A stretch of 64,000 bases of DNA from contig NZ_CP076039.1 in the NCBI RefSeq assembly GCF_014529625.1, forward strand, positions 372,001 to 436,000, given 5' to 3'. Origin of the DNA: Candidatus Pelagisphaera phototrophica (GTDB lineage: Bacteria > Verrucomicrobiota > Verrucomicrobiia > Opitutales > Opitutaceae). Numbering within the stretch: the first letter of the stretch is position 1; each line of letters starts with the position of its first letter. Positions 51,331 through 61,008 of this stretch are shown here, piece by piece. Made by a program: the position numbers and the translations under genes. The notes under the pieces are model-generated. The model was not told where the DNA came from. It ran no database searches and saw nothing but the letters and a program-made list of their open reading frames with translations.

Positions 51331-51465
51331 GTGAACAAGGGCAAAGGCAAGCGATACAGCAAAGAGGAGTGCGACGAGCTACTGCAGCTTTTCGTCGAAA
51401 GCGGATACAGTTCCTTGCGCTTCTGTAAAGAGATGGGGCTGTGCTGCGGCACATTAAAGCACTAG
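51331..51465 (+). pseudogene. IS66 tnpA-like fragment
   Basis: A GTG-started frame of 44 codons encoding a helix-turn-helix-like start (MNKGKGKRYSKEECDELLQL, then FCKEMGLCCGTLKH) and a premature stop. It is like the first protein of IS66 or related transposase N-termini. Confidence 0.5.
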
Positions 51466-51708
51466 CTTTTCAGTGAAACCGGTGGAAATGTAGAGATTCA
51501 TCCGCGAGCACCTTGCCTCGGAGGAAGGCTTCGGGGACGGGCAGGCCAAGGCCTTCGCGTGGAAAAAGCGTCCAACAATCACGCTCGAACAAGGTGCATA
51601 TTGAGGATCATAAGACACGAAAAGCTTCCGGCGGGCGAGTTCGACTCCGCCAACGGCTACTCTCTCTTCCACTGGGACTATCTCTCGGCCTATCTTGAAA
51701 AAGCCAGG

Positions 51709-51930
51709 TGGAGATAGACAACAACGGAATGGAGAGCTCGATCCGTCCTTCGGCAAAAAGAACTGGCTCGTTGTTGGCCACCCGGAAGCGGGCAACCGCG
51801 CGCCGGTTCTATACTTATCAGTTACCTGCAACTTGACGTCGCGTCGTTCGATTACCTGACACCGCCTCTCAGGACAGACTTGAGTAAGCTTTCGCAAGAC
51901 GAGCTTTCTAAGCTCACGTCATCGGCATAG
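51709..51930 (+). pseudogene. IS66 transposase (tnpC) C-terminal fragment, frameshifted
   Basis: VEIDNNGMESSIRP, then in another frame GKKNWLVVGHPEAGNRAPVL, and further on DVASFDYLTPPLRTDLSKLS. This is the order of the IS66 DDE transposase end, split by at least two frameshifts. The normal ID-NN-x-E catalytic region is recognisable but broken. Confidence 0.7.
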
Positions 51931-52137
51931 GCAAAATCAAGGAGGCAGATTTAGTACCGCTTACACTGAGTCTAGAGGACAGGCCGATCAGTGAGCAAGG
52001 ACGACGAAAGCCCAGAGTTTTTGGACCTAATAAACATGATTTTTTGCTCAACCCTTGCCTGAGGAAACGACCGGTTTCTCGAGCTTGATCTTCTTGAATG
52101 TATCTATGGTCCAGCGTCTGGTTGGTGACTTAGTGCT

Positions 52138-52323
52138 TCAGGCAGAGTGTTTTCCCTTGCTCGCGCCACCATCCGGTGTGGACTGGTTCTTTTGGTAGGA
52201 GCATTTTTCTGTTGAAAATCTGTGTTTGTGAAGCAGCTCCCTGAACGATACGCAGTTCTCCGCCTCCCGAAGGATGCGGATGATCTCCTCTTCCTTGTAG
52301 CGTTTGCCTTTTCTTCCGCTCAT
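52138..52323 (-). pseudogene. IS3-family orfA remnant
   Basis: The first 35 residues (MSGRKGKRYKEEEIIRILRE, then AENCVSFRELLHKH) match the helix-turn-helix start of IS3-type OrfA proteins; the remaining 26 lose similarity, implying a frameshift. No intact orfB follows on this strand. A GGCACTGTTTA motif occurs just outside its start (about 52,352) and again near 63,131, perhaps element ends. Confidence 0.6.
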
Positions 52324-52566
52324 ATTGATGATCGAAATTCTCTCAATCTAAATGGCACTGTTTAAGGGGAGCAGGTCAAACCAGTTAAGATTCAGCAGCC
52401 TTCAACTGATACCCTAGAATAGAGTAATTTATCAGACAAAGGTTAAAAAAGGCTAATCTAGAAAAGGTGGAACTTGACAGCTTTCGCCAAGATAGTCTGA
52501 TCAAGGTAGTTAGTAACTAAGCAATTCCTCAATCGTACAATCTTAAAGACTAATCAAATAATATAA

Positions 52567-55500
52567 ATGCAGTTAATTGTCCTTGGAATGCATCGATCGG
52601 GCACGTCAGCTTTAGGTCGCATATTGAATATGATGGGTGCCTATTTTGGTGATGAAGGTAGTGGTACCGGTGCCAACGAGGAGAATCCCAAGGGATTTTG
52701 GGAAAGACGAGATGTGCGCGAGCTAAACGATGACATTTTGAATTCTGCAGATTGTGATTGGAATCGGATTAGTGCCTTTGAAGTAGACAAACTTAGCGCA
52801 TCCGTCAAAAAATCGTTTAAAACTCGGTCTGCAAAGATCATTCTAGAAATGGATGGCCATAGGCCTTGGTTTTTAAAGGAACCAAGACTTTGTCTCCTCT
52901 TTGAGCTGTGGAAAGATCAGTTAGAAATTCCGATAGTTATTCATATTTATAGAAACCCGATCGAAGTAGCACAAAGCTTATACAAAAGAAACAAGATTCC
53001 AAATAGTACCGGAATTGCATTATGGGAAAAATATAATTCGACCGCATTTCAAGCTTCTATAGGCAAGCCTCGAATCATCATATCTCATAGAAATTTGATG
53101 ATCGATCCGATAGCTGAAACTTCAAAATTATATAATCAGCTTAATGAATTTGGAGTTCCGAATCTAAGAATGCCTTCGAAGAGAGAACTTTCGTCTTTTA
53201 TTCAAAAAGATTTATATAGGCAAAAATTTTCAGATAAGGATCTGCCACTTTTCCTGACACGACAACAAACGCGTCTCTTTAGGGAGATCAAAAGTGAGAA
53301 AATACTTCATCACAAAAAGCTCCCAGAGGTTTCAACGGCAACGGTAAAGAATCTACTACAATACGAAGAATCCCTTCAGCAACAAGAGTATGAGTTGTCT
53401 GAGTATTTGAACAAAAATCAGAAGTCTATAATTGTGCAATCCAATGATAGGATAGCCTCTCTGAAAATCGAGTTAACCAAAAAGGAAAGCCAAAGGAAAC
53501 TGATAAAAGGTGAACTCGACCAGTCACGTAGGGACCATGGGGCCCTCAAGCGTGAATTCAAGGCGCTCGGCGAAAAGGAATCGAAAGCCAGGATTGAAAT
53601 GAAGCAGGTTTTCGGAAAGGAACTTGAATCGCTCAAGGGCAAGTTGGGGGAGAAGGAGGTTCAACGGGAACTGATAAAAGGTGAGCTCGACCAGTCACGT
53701 AGGGACCATGGGGCCCTCAAGCGTGAATTCAAGGCGCTCGGCGAAAAGGAATCGAAAGCCAGGATTGAAATGAAGCAGGTTTTCGGAAAGGAACTTGAAT
53801 CGCTCAAGGGCAAGTTGGGGGAGAAGGAGGTTCAACGGAAACTGATAAAAGGTGAACTCGACCAGTCACGTAGGGACCATGGGGCCCTCAAGCGTGAATT
53901 CAAGGCGCTCGGCGAAAAGGAATCGAAAGCCAGGATTGAAATGAAGCAGGTGTTCGAAAAGGAACTAGAATTGCTCAAGGGCAAGTTGGGGGAGAAGGAG
54001 GTTCAACGGAAACTGATAAAAGGTGAACTCGACCAGTCACGTAGGGACCATGGGGCCCTCAAGCGTGAATTCAAGGCGCTCGGCGAAAAGGAATCGAAAG
54101 CCAGGATTGAAATGAAGCAGGTTTTCGAAAAGGAACTAGAATTGCTCAAGGGCAAGTTGGGGGAGAAGGAGGGTCAAAGAAAACTGATAAAAGAGGCGAC
54201 TGAAAGAGAGTTTATATATAAAGAACGTATCAATAAACTAACTGCGATAAATGCGGCAAACGAAGCCGAAAAAATGCAATCCCTCAAAAGGATTGAAGAC
54301 ATTGAAAAGATCTTAGCAATAGAAAGAGAAAAGGTTATTGAAATTGAGGCACTCAGCGAAAAGGAACTTGAATCGCTCAAGGGCAAGTTGGGGGAGAAGG
54401 AGGGTCAAAGAAAACTGATAAAAGGGGAGCTCGACTTGTTTAGAATTAACCTAGATCTAGTCGAACAAAATGCAAAAGATACTATAAAAGAGGCGACTGA
54501 AAGAGAGTTTATATATAAAGAACGTATCAATAAACTAACTGCGATAAATGCGGCAAACGAAGCCGAAAAAATGCATACCCTCAGAAAGATTGAAGACATT
54601 GAAAAGATCTTAGCAATAGAAAGAGAAAAAGTTAATGAAATTGAGGCACTCAGCGGAAAGGAACTTGAATCACTCAAGGGCAAGTTGGGGGAGAAGGAGG
54701 GTCAAATAAAACTGATAAAAGGGGAGCTCGACTTGTTTAGAATTAACCTAGATCTAGTCGAACAAAATGCAAAAGATACTATAAAAGAGGCGACTGAAAG
54801 AGAGTTTATATATAAAGAACGTATCAATAAACTCACTGCGATAAATGCGGCAAACGAAGCCGAAAAAATGAATACCCTCATAAAGATTGAAGGCATTGAA
54901 AAGACCTTAGCAATAGAAAGAGAAAAAGTTATTGAAATTGGAGAGAGGTATTCTAACCAAGAAGACTATTTTAAACTTAGAATCGATGAATTTAAACTGA
55001 AACAGTTACACGATTTGGAAACTTCTAATAGAATTAAAAATAGATTAGAATTTCAAATAAAAAGACAAAATCTCCATTCAGAGTTTTTGCGTAATTTTTC
55101 AATAAATTTAGAGCAATTTGTTACTATTCAAAAGGAATATTGCAAAAAATTATTAGACGAAATTGAAAAACTAGCCAATTCCAATTGGAAGAAATATAGT
55201 CAATTCATTTACATAGCAATCAGTAAGTTTTTCAAAAGTTTTGAATCGCAAAATCCAAATGATTACATAGATAATTTGAAAGAAAATTATCTCAAAATAG
55301 TTTCTTGTCAAAATCTTTCTCTTCAATCTATACAGGAACTTCTCAAAGAAAATATACATTCTACTAGTATAAATTATATAAATGAGTATGGAAAAATAAG
55401 CCTAGTACCTATTAATGACTATTGCATAGACACTAGTATGATGAAACTCGATATCGTTGTTTGCGTGCACAATGCCCTTGAAGACGTGAAAAATTGTTTA

Positions 55501-57408
55501 GAGTCGATTAAGAAACATACACATTTAAATTATTTCTTATATATAGTAGATGACGGTTCCGACATTGATACACAGAAGTACCTTCAAAAATATAGTAGGC
55601 AAAACACACAGACTATTCTAATTACAAATGAAAAACCAATTGGCTATACAAAGTCAGCTAACATTGGATTAAGAGCTAGCACTGCTGATTATGTTATTTT
55701 ATTAAATAGTGATACCATTGTAACCCCAAATTGGGGTAGTAAGTTAATACAGTGTGGAGAAAGAGATACTAGTATTGGAATCATCGGACCACTATCCAAC
55801 GCTGCAAGTTGGCAATCGATACCAGAACGCTATAGCCCGGAAGGTGATTGGATGGTTAACGAAATCCCATCTAATATGAAAATTGAAGAAATGGGTAGAT
55901 TGGTATCAAATATTTCCAAAAGAGAGTATCCAAAAGTTGCTTTGTTGAATGGTTTCTGTTTCGCAATTAAACGGCGAGTTATTGAAAGCATTGGTTTCTT
56001 TGATGAAGAGTCGTTTCCACAAGGATACGGGGAGGAAAATGACTATTGCTTTAGAGCAGTCGCGGCTGGGTATCAACTTGCTATCGCAGACGATACTTAT
56101 ATATTTCACGCAAAATCCAAAAGTTTTACACATGAAGGTAGGAGGCGGCTGGCAAAAGAAGGTGGAGAAAAGCTAAAAGAGCTACACGGAAAAGAGAGTA
56201 TTGATTCCGCAGTAAAGACTCTCCGCGAATCACGTACTTTGGGCAATATGCGAAAAGCAGTACGGTTTTCAATAAATTTTGAGGAAGATTCTTTCGACAA
56301 TGGTTTCATAAATACTAAATTAAGAGTTCTATTCCTCTTGCCTGTAAGTGGTGGTGGTGGCGGTGTTCACTCTATAGTTCAAGAAACTATTGGTATCAGA
56401 AAGCTCGGTAGATACGCTAGAATTGCTGTTCCATTAAAACATAAAGTTAAGTACCAATTGGCCTATCCGAACGAATGGCGAGAGGTCTTTCATTTCTATG
56501 ATTCGAAAAACGAATTATTCTCTTACGCGTGTAATTTTAACGTTGTTGTAGCTACTATCTTTACTTCAGTTAAATTACTTTCAGAAATAATAGATCGTTA
56601 TTCTAATATAATACCTGCCTACTATATACAAGATTATGAACCTTGGATTGTTGACAAAAAGAGCGAATTATACAACGAAGCACTAAATTCCTACAATTTG
56701 GTTTCTCCAAATAACTGCTTTGCAAAAACAAAGTGGCTCTGTGATACATTGATGAAGAAGCATAACGTCAAAGTTCACAAGATTAAACCTAGTGTTGATC
56801 ATAATATTTATTATTGTGCGAGATCAAAACAAGATTCTAAAAATAAAACAATTAACATATGCGCGATGATTAGGCCCAAAACACCACGACGAAATGCAGA
56901 AATGACAATGAAGGTGTTAAGTAAGGTAAAGAATAGCAACCCTGAATTTATTAACATACTTATATTTGGGTGTGATGAGGAGGATCCGTTTTTTAAAAAT
57001 TGTCATCGAAATTTCGATTATTCTAATTACGGACACATTACCCGGGAAGGAGTTAGTAAAATTCTTAGAAAGAGTCACATTTTTTTAGATCTTTCAGTCT
57101 ACCAAGCTTTTGGTCGTACTGGGCTCGAAGCCATGGCTTGCGGATGCGTTCCAGTTTTACCCAAGTCAGGGGGCGTTTACGAATATGCGATCAGTCGAGT
57201 AAACGCAGCAATTGTAGATACAAATGAGGGAAGTGAAAATGAGATAATCGACAATATAAATTCATTGTTAAAGGATCGATCTAAACTATCAGACTATCGA
57301 GAAGAAGGTATAAAGACTGCTAAACGTTTTACAATAGAAGAATCTGCATGGTCTGAAATAGCCTTTTTCGAAAAAATAACTAGAAATCCAAGGACTATAA
57401 ATAAATGA
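52567..57408 (+). CDS. giant fusion: sulfotransferase, repeat coiled coil, GT2 and GT4 glycosyltransferases
   Basis: A single open frame of 1,613 residues. Residues 1-250 are a P-loop sulfotransferase (LGMHRSGTSALGRILNMMGA; HRNLMIDP as the second PAPS contact). Residues about 270-960 are charged coiled coil, mostly tandem repeats (309-536 and 543-794). Residues about 959-1215 are a GT-A family 2 domain (LDIVVCVHNALEDV; LLNSDTIVTPNW). Residues about 1251-1605 are a GT-B family 4 domain (FLLPVSGGGGGVHSI; AFGRTGLEAMACGCVPVLP). It probably builds and sulfates a surface glycan as one tethered unit at the membrane face. AT-rich, flanked by insertion-sequence debris and pseudogenes. Confidence 0.9.
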   Translation: MQLIVLGMHRSGTSALGRILNMMGAYFGDEGSGTGANEENPKGFWERRDVRELNDDILNSADCDWNRISAFEVDKLSASVKKSFKTRSAKIILEMDGHRPWFLKEPRLCLLFELWKDQLEIPIVIHIYRNPIEVAQSLYKRNKIPNSTGIALWEKYNSTAFQASIGKPRIIISHRNLMIDPIAETSKLYNQLNEFGVPNLRMPSKRELSSFIQKDLYRQKFSDKDLPLFLTRQQTRLFREIKSEKILHHKKLPEVSTATVKNLLQYEESLQQQEYELSEYLNKNQKSIIVQSNDRIASLKIELTKKESQRKLIKGELDQSRRDHGALKREFKALGEKESKARIEMKQVFGKELESLKGKLGEKEVQRELIKGELDQSRRDHGALKREFKALGEKESKARIEMKQVFGKELESLKGKLGEKEVQRKLIKGELDQSRRDHGALKREFKALGEKESKARIEMKQVFEKELELLKGKLGEKEVQRKLIKGELDQSRRDHGALKREFKALGEKESKARIEMKQVFEKELELLKGKLGEKEGQRKLIKEATEREFIYKERINKLTAINAANEAEKMQSLKRIEDIEKILAIEREKVIEIEALSEKELESLKGKLGEKEGQRKLIKGELDLFRINLDLVEQNAKDTIKEATEREFIYKERINKLTAINAANEAEKMHTLRKIEDIEKILAIEREKVNEIEALSGKELESLKGKLGEKEGQIKLIKGELDLFRINLDLVEQNAKDTIKEATEREFIYKERINKLTAINAANEAEKMNTLIKIEGIEKTLAIEREKVIEIGERYSNQEDYFKLRIDEFKLKQLHDLETSNRIKNRLEFQIKRQNLHSEFLRNFSINLEQFVTIQKEYCKKLLDEIEKLANSNWKKYSQFIYIAISKFFKSFESQNPNDYIDNLKENYLKIVSCQNLSLQSIQELLKENIHSTSINYINEYGKISLVPINDYCIDTSMMKLDIVVCVHNALEDVKNCLESIKKHTHLNYFLYIVDDGSDIDTQKYLQKYSRQNTQTILITNEKPIGYTKSANIGLRASTADYVILLNSDTIVTPNWGSKLIQCGERDTSIGIIGPLSNAASWQSIPERYSPEGDWMVNEIPSNMKIEEMGRLVSNISKREYPKVALLNGFCFAIKRRVIESIGFFDEESFPQGYGEENDYCFRAVAAGYQLAIADDTYIFHAKSKSFTHEGRRRLAKEGGEKLKELHGKESIDSAVKTLRESRTLGNMRKAVRFSINFEEDSFDNGFINTKLRVLFLLPVSGGGGGVHSIVQETIGIRKLGRYARIAVPLKHKVKYQLAYPNEWREVFHFYDSKNELFSYACNFNVVVATIFTSVKLLSEIIDRYSNIIPAYYIQDYEPWIVDKKSELYNEALNSYNLVSPNNCFAKTKWLCDTLMKKHNVKVHKIKPSVDHNIYYCARSKQDSKNKTINICAMIRPKTPRRNAEMTMKVLSKVKNSNPEFINILIFGCDEEDPFFKNCHRNFDYSNYGHITREGVSKILRKSHIFLDLSVYQAFGRTGLEAMACGCVPVLPKSGGVYEYAISRVNAAIVDTNEGSENEIIDNINSLLKDRSKLSDYREEGIKTAKRFTIEESAWSEIAFFEKITRNPRTINK
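53491..54174 (+). repeat. four tandem 171-bp repeats in the fusion gene
   Basis: Units begin at 53,491, 53,662, 53,833 and 54,004, each encoding 57 residues that start QRKLIKGELDQSRRDHGALK and end near LKGKLGEKE. Copies differ by only a few bases; 1-2 share TTCGGAAAGGAACTTGAATC and 3-4 share TTCGAAAAGGAACTAGAATT. The frame is kept throughout. Confidence 0.95.
54193..54950 (+). repeat. two and a half tandem 297-bp repeats in the fusion gene
   Basis: Units begin at 54,193, 54,490 and 54,787 (the third is partial). Each encodes 99 residues from EATEREFIYKERINKLTAIN, and each complete unit contains a shortened copy of the 57-residue unit (ELESLKGKLGEKEGQ), so the second repeat type arose by nesting. 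DNA identity between units is very high. Confidence 0.93.
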
Positions 57409-57499
57409 ACTAGAGAGCAGTAGTCATGGCTTCGGGCTGCGTTTATGAAACATTTCATTTCAGGAATCAATTGTGAACCGACCAGACTATAAAAAAAAT

Positions 57500-58461
57500 A
57501 TTTAAAACCGGTGTAGGAGGATTCATTGGCTCACATTAAGCTGAACCTTGCGTTTTTAAAAGCTATCAAGCTCGGGCGTTTGTATACTACTATAATTTTA
57601 ATAGAAGGGAATTTCTTCATAAAAGTGAAGTCAAGAATGATTTAGTCGTTCTTAGGGTTGATATATGCGATTTTGATTCTGTGATTATGCATTGGATGGC
57701 TGCGACACGTTTATTCTAATAGCTGCGTTGAAAAGAATCCCTTATTCCTGGATTTCTCGTCAAACCACACCAGGACGAATATAGCTAGCATATATAACAT
57801 TTCTGAAAATTCGCGAATACATGGGATCGTTCGAATAGTTGTGACCTCGACATGTGAGACCAATGGGACAGCTCAGTTGATCCCAATTAACGAGGAGAAC
57901 CCTTTAGGCACCCAGTCACCCTATTCATCAACTAAAATCGCAGTTAAACAGAATGCACTAAGCTATTTTTGTCCAGTCGATTTTCCAGTTTGAGTTATCC
58001 GTCTATTTAATACCTTTGCTTCACGACAACCAGCACGGACCTTTATTCCGACGATTATATCTCAATTTCAATCTGGCGTAAAAGCTATCAAAATTGGGAA
58101 TATGAGCCCAATACGTGATTTAGCTTTCGTAGAAGGTCCTGCTGAAGGCTCTTTTTTTGGTATAGAATATGACTCATTAGTGGGAAGTGCGACAAATATC
58201 GGCATGAGGGGAGAAATTATTATGGGTGATTTACTTAAGAAAATCGTTTAGTTAGTTGGAAGAGATATCAGCTTTGAAGTAGACCCTTTACCTGGCCGAC
58301 CGACTAATGGTGAAGTTGAGTGCCTTTATTGCGTTAACAGTAGAATATTGGAATATATTGATTGTTTACCTTAATATAATTTAAATAAAGGGCTGTTAGG
58401 TACTATTAAATGGTGTAAATCCAATTTGGATTATTCTAAACACAATCTTTATAAGGACTAA
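57500..58461 (+). pseudogene. decayed NAD-dependent 4,6-dehydratase (LegB-like)
   Basis: Fragments in changing frames follow one extended short-chain dehydrogenase: TGVGGFIGSH (then a stop), ARAFVYYYNFNRREFLHKS, CDTFILIAALKRIPYSWISR, NEENPLGTQSPYSSTKIAV, RTFIPTIISQFQSGVKAIK and the end GLLGTIKWCKSNLDYSKHNL. The order and spacing match LegB-type UDP-GlcNAc 4,6-dehydratases of legionaminate synthesis. Numerous stops and frameshifts make it inactive; little sequence is missing, so decay is by point change. Confidence 0.8.
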
Positions 58462-58474
58462 AAATGACTACAAT

Positions 58475-58815
58475 ATGAAAGTTGTAGTACTAGCAGGAAG
58501 TCTTGGAACTAGGTTGCGTCCCTTTATCCGAAGCGAATACTAAACCTAAACTAACCATCAGCGAGGAATCACTATTAGAGATTCAAATCTCCTGTTTGAA
58601 TAGTTATGGATAGATTCATATTTCTAGCAAAGGCACAAACTTGTCAGGTTAGAGAATGGCTTATATCTTTGTTTCTATTAAAAATTTACTTGAATAGACT
58701 CAGTTTTTTAATTTTAATCCAGCCTACAGGTACATGTTTGACGACGGTTTCATTGGAAGAGTATTTGTTGAAACTGAACGTCCTCAAATTGATTGTCTTT
58801 ATCGTATCATAAACA
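58475..58815 (+). pseudogene. decayed sugar-phosphate nucleotidyltransferase
   Basis: MKVVVLAGSLGTRLRPF is the standard start of the NTP-transferase family; after a frameshift ANTKPKLTISEESLLEIQIS continues it, and TGTCLTTVSLEEYLLKLNV may be the later part. It begins 14 bases after the LegB-like pseudogene. Legionaminate clusters carry such a gene (PtmE type). It is truncated as well as frameshifted. Confidence 0.7.
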
Positions 58816-59242
58816 AAATTACGTAAAGAAATTCCTCTTAATACCGTCTAGGCGTTTCTTTTAACTTGAGATAGTCCCTCACTGCTCGAACAACTACCAA
58901 AGTTACTAGGCTCCAGTCGTTCAAAAATTCTGGGCTAACCTGGTTCATCCGATGGATTCTTGTGCTTAGAATTTAGCTGCTTTGACCTTAGACACTCAGA
59001 GCAACAATCTATAATCTAGCTTTTCCGAATAGCAAAAATAGTTGGATTCTTTACAAATTGATTGTTGGTCACATCAAAGCACTGCTATCTACTATTAGAT
59101 TTTAAAGATCTTATCGATTGATGTACCATACGAATCTGGCGAGATTTTTCTTGAGGCTGCCGTAGTGGACTCCCGTAACTTTGGATGATACCGATCCAAA
59201 GATTGTTTACTTCGGGCATAAAAAAATCGAGAATTTAATTAA
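58816..59242. other. non-coding decayed stretch
   Basis: No open frame of useful length and no family I can recognise. AT-rich, probably further remains of the same decayed sugar operon. Confidence 0.4.
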
Positions 59243-59947
59243 CTAATAAGACTTGTAAAACCTCTTATCTAAATTGAAAGTATCAGATACGGCTTTTGTG
59301 GATTCACCATCAATATCGATCAAAACAAAGGTTTCAGCGTATACTGGTTGGTCGAACATTAATGATAATTTCTTGCTATGTTTTTTGTGACTCCAATGGT
59401 GCTGGTCTACTGGTGAGTCAATATTGTGAATTAGATTACTGTCGCTTGACCGGACGGGACCAATCCCGTAAATAGAAAATGACGAAATTTTACCTTTTAA
59501 ACAAAGCGGATTAAGTAGGTTTGTAAACTCTAACATAGTCATATGATTTGGATGGCCCTTCCAATTTGACCAGTAAAATTTAAATCCATTTTGAAAAAGG
59601 TATGGATCTGCGTCAAAAAAAGGCTGCCTAATTATTACAAATTCTCGTGAGACTTTTACGGCTTGCTGGACAATTTTTGTAAAGTCGAATATACTGGGAA
59701 TGTGTTCTGAGAAATGGTGCATTATCGTAAACCGAACTTTTGAACTGATATCGATATTCGTTATATCGCATACTTTCGCATTAAAACCAGATTTGATTGT
59801 CTGTTCAACCTTGTTGGGATCTATATCTAAACCAAGTCCTTTGCCCTCAGCGTTAAAGGTCTTACCGTAGAGTTTCAAAGATCCACCGGAGCTGCATCCA
59901 AAATCTAAAAATTCAAATTCTGTAGTATCAATGGTATGGCTTAACAT
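59243..59947 (-). CDS. class I SAM-dependent methyltransferase
   Basis: A 234-residue protein. Motif I reads FEFLDFGCSSGGSLKLYG near the N-terminus, followed by LGLDIDPNKVEQ (acidic residue binding the ribose) and CDITNIDISSKVRFTIMHHF. The substrate is unknown; its place in the glycan locus suggests sugar or chain-end methylation. It stands between decayed genes on the opposite strand from the giant fusion, yet the frame is intact, which implies selection or recent arrival. Confidence 0.7.
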   Translation of the reverse strand: MLSHTIDTTEFEFLDFGCSSGGSLKLYGKTFNAEGKGLGLDIDPNKVEQTIKSGFNAKVCDITNIDISSKVRFTIMHHFSEHIPSIFDFTKIVQQAVKVSREFVIIRQPFFDADPYLFQNGFKFYWSNWKGHPNHMTMLEFTNLLNPLCLKGKISSFSIYGIGPVRSSDSNLIHNIDSPVDQHHWSHKKHSKKLSLMFDQPVYAETFVLIDIDGESTKAVSDTFNLDKRFYKSY

Positions 59948-61008
59948 AAATAGTTCTGGGTAATGAAATTAAAAATATATTCGTAGGCGAAAATCTTAGA
60001 TAAAATTGAAATTCGCAATTTGAGAATGGTTTATTGTGGTGAAGATTAAAGCGTTATGTTCAGCGGTCTGTCAAAACATAAGCGATCTCTTCAGACCCTA
60101 TTTTAGGAAGACTTCCGTCCCATTACACTATACCGTCGATAGTTTTAACTTCCACGAAAGAGTTGAAAATTGTGTAAGTCTAATTTGATTAGTCGAGATT
60201 GTACCAGGGAAATATGGCCCTTTTGTACCGACAATCGGTATTTCCGAGGGTAGTTTGCTAACAAGTATGAACATTTGAAGGAAGAGGCTTTCGTTCGTCA
60301 GGATAGAGTAATAGACAAAAATTGTCTCAGTTGCTATCATGCCTATTCCCAATTTTCGATCGCCACCAACCTTCACAGGGTTTGTGTAAAAGGGATGTGT
60401 TTAACGATAGGGATGTCACCGTTACGGACTTTAAGAAATTTGATCGCGGTCGAACAGAAAGTAGACCAATACACCATAACTATCGATACCACGATTACGA
60501 AAACTTCGATAAAGGTCTTAGGGAAATGGAGGAGATTCCCTAGCATTGGTTGGAAAGGGAATGGCCATTATAACGATTCAATTGATTGGGTTTCCTGTAC
60601 TCTAAAAGATAAGCAGGGTGGAGAATTATTTTATGACAGTGTCGGAGAGGTGGGGAATGCAATGTTGCGTTGCCTAGAATCTAAAGCTCATCCAAATATT
60701 TGATTAGAAAATTCCCATAGCAAAGTTTCAATAATGCATCGGAACTTGAAATGTGGGGGCAAATTCGATTTCCGATGGTTTCATTGACATCCAGACGTGC
60801 TCTAAGCCTACAACAAGAAACTTTGCAAAAAGCAGCTAAGCACGTTGTTGGTCTGTGTTATTAGTTTGAGTAAAGCAGACTTTTAGGCTGAGAAAACACT
60901 TGCATCCAATATACCCTCTAGTCGCTCTAGGAATATTCAGCTATTGCTTACACGGTATTTAAGTTCTGACGTCCGTTACGAGAGAAATCTAAATTTCTGG
61001 ATCAGGCA
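59948..61008. other. long stretch without a supported gene
   Basis: Frames of 142 codons (60,275-60,703, plus) and 82 codons (60,128-60,376, minus) exist, but neither resembles a family I know, they overlap each other, and composition gives no clear coding signal. Probably decayed sequence between two active genes. Confidence 0.4.

Larger units (their letters stand above)
51272..51964 (+). mobile_element. IS66-family element remnant with terminal inverted repeats
   Basis: The ends GTAAGCG (51,272-51,278) and CGCTTAC (51,958-51,964) are exact complements and have the GTAA-type start of IS66 elements. Inside are a tnpA-like start and the C-terminal end of the DDE transposase. At 693 bases it is far shorter than a full element (about 2.5 kb), so a large internal deletion has occurred. 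The eight bases flanking each end (CTTACAGG and ACTGAGTC) do not match, so no target duplication remains. Confidence 0.75.

Noticed and set aside
51454-51897. 147-codon minus-strand frame within the IS66 remnant.
   Set aside because: It is the antisense shadow of the transposase fragment that is recognisable on the plus strand.
54174-54896. Series of similar minus-strand frames rich in Ser and Leu.
   Set aside because: They are the antisense reading of the tandem repeats in the fusion gene.
53491-54950. Tandem repeats as a CRISPR array.
   Set aside because: Units are 171 and 297 bases, contiguous, coding and in frame, with no spacers.
60275-60703. 142-codon open frame on the plus strand.
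   Set aside because: No recognisable family, overlaps a minus-strand frame of similar quality, and sits in decayed sequence.
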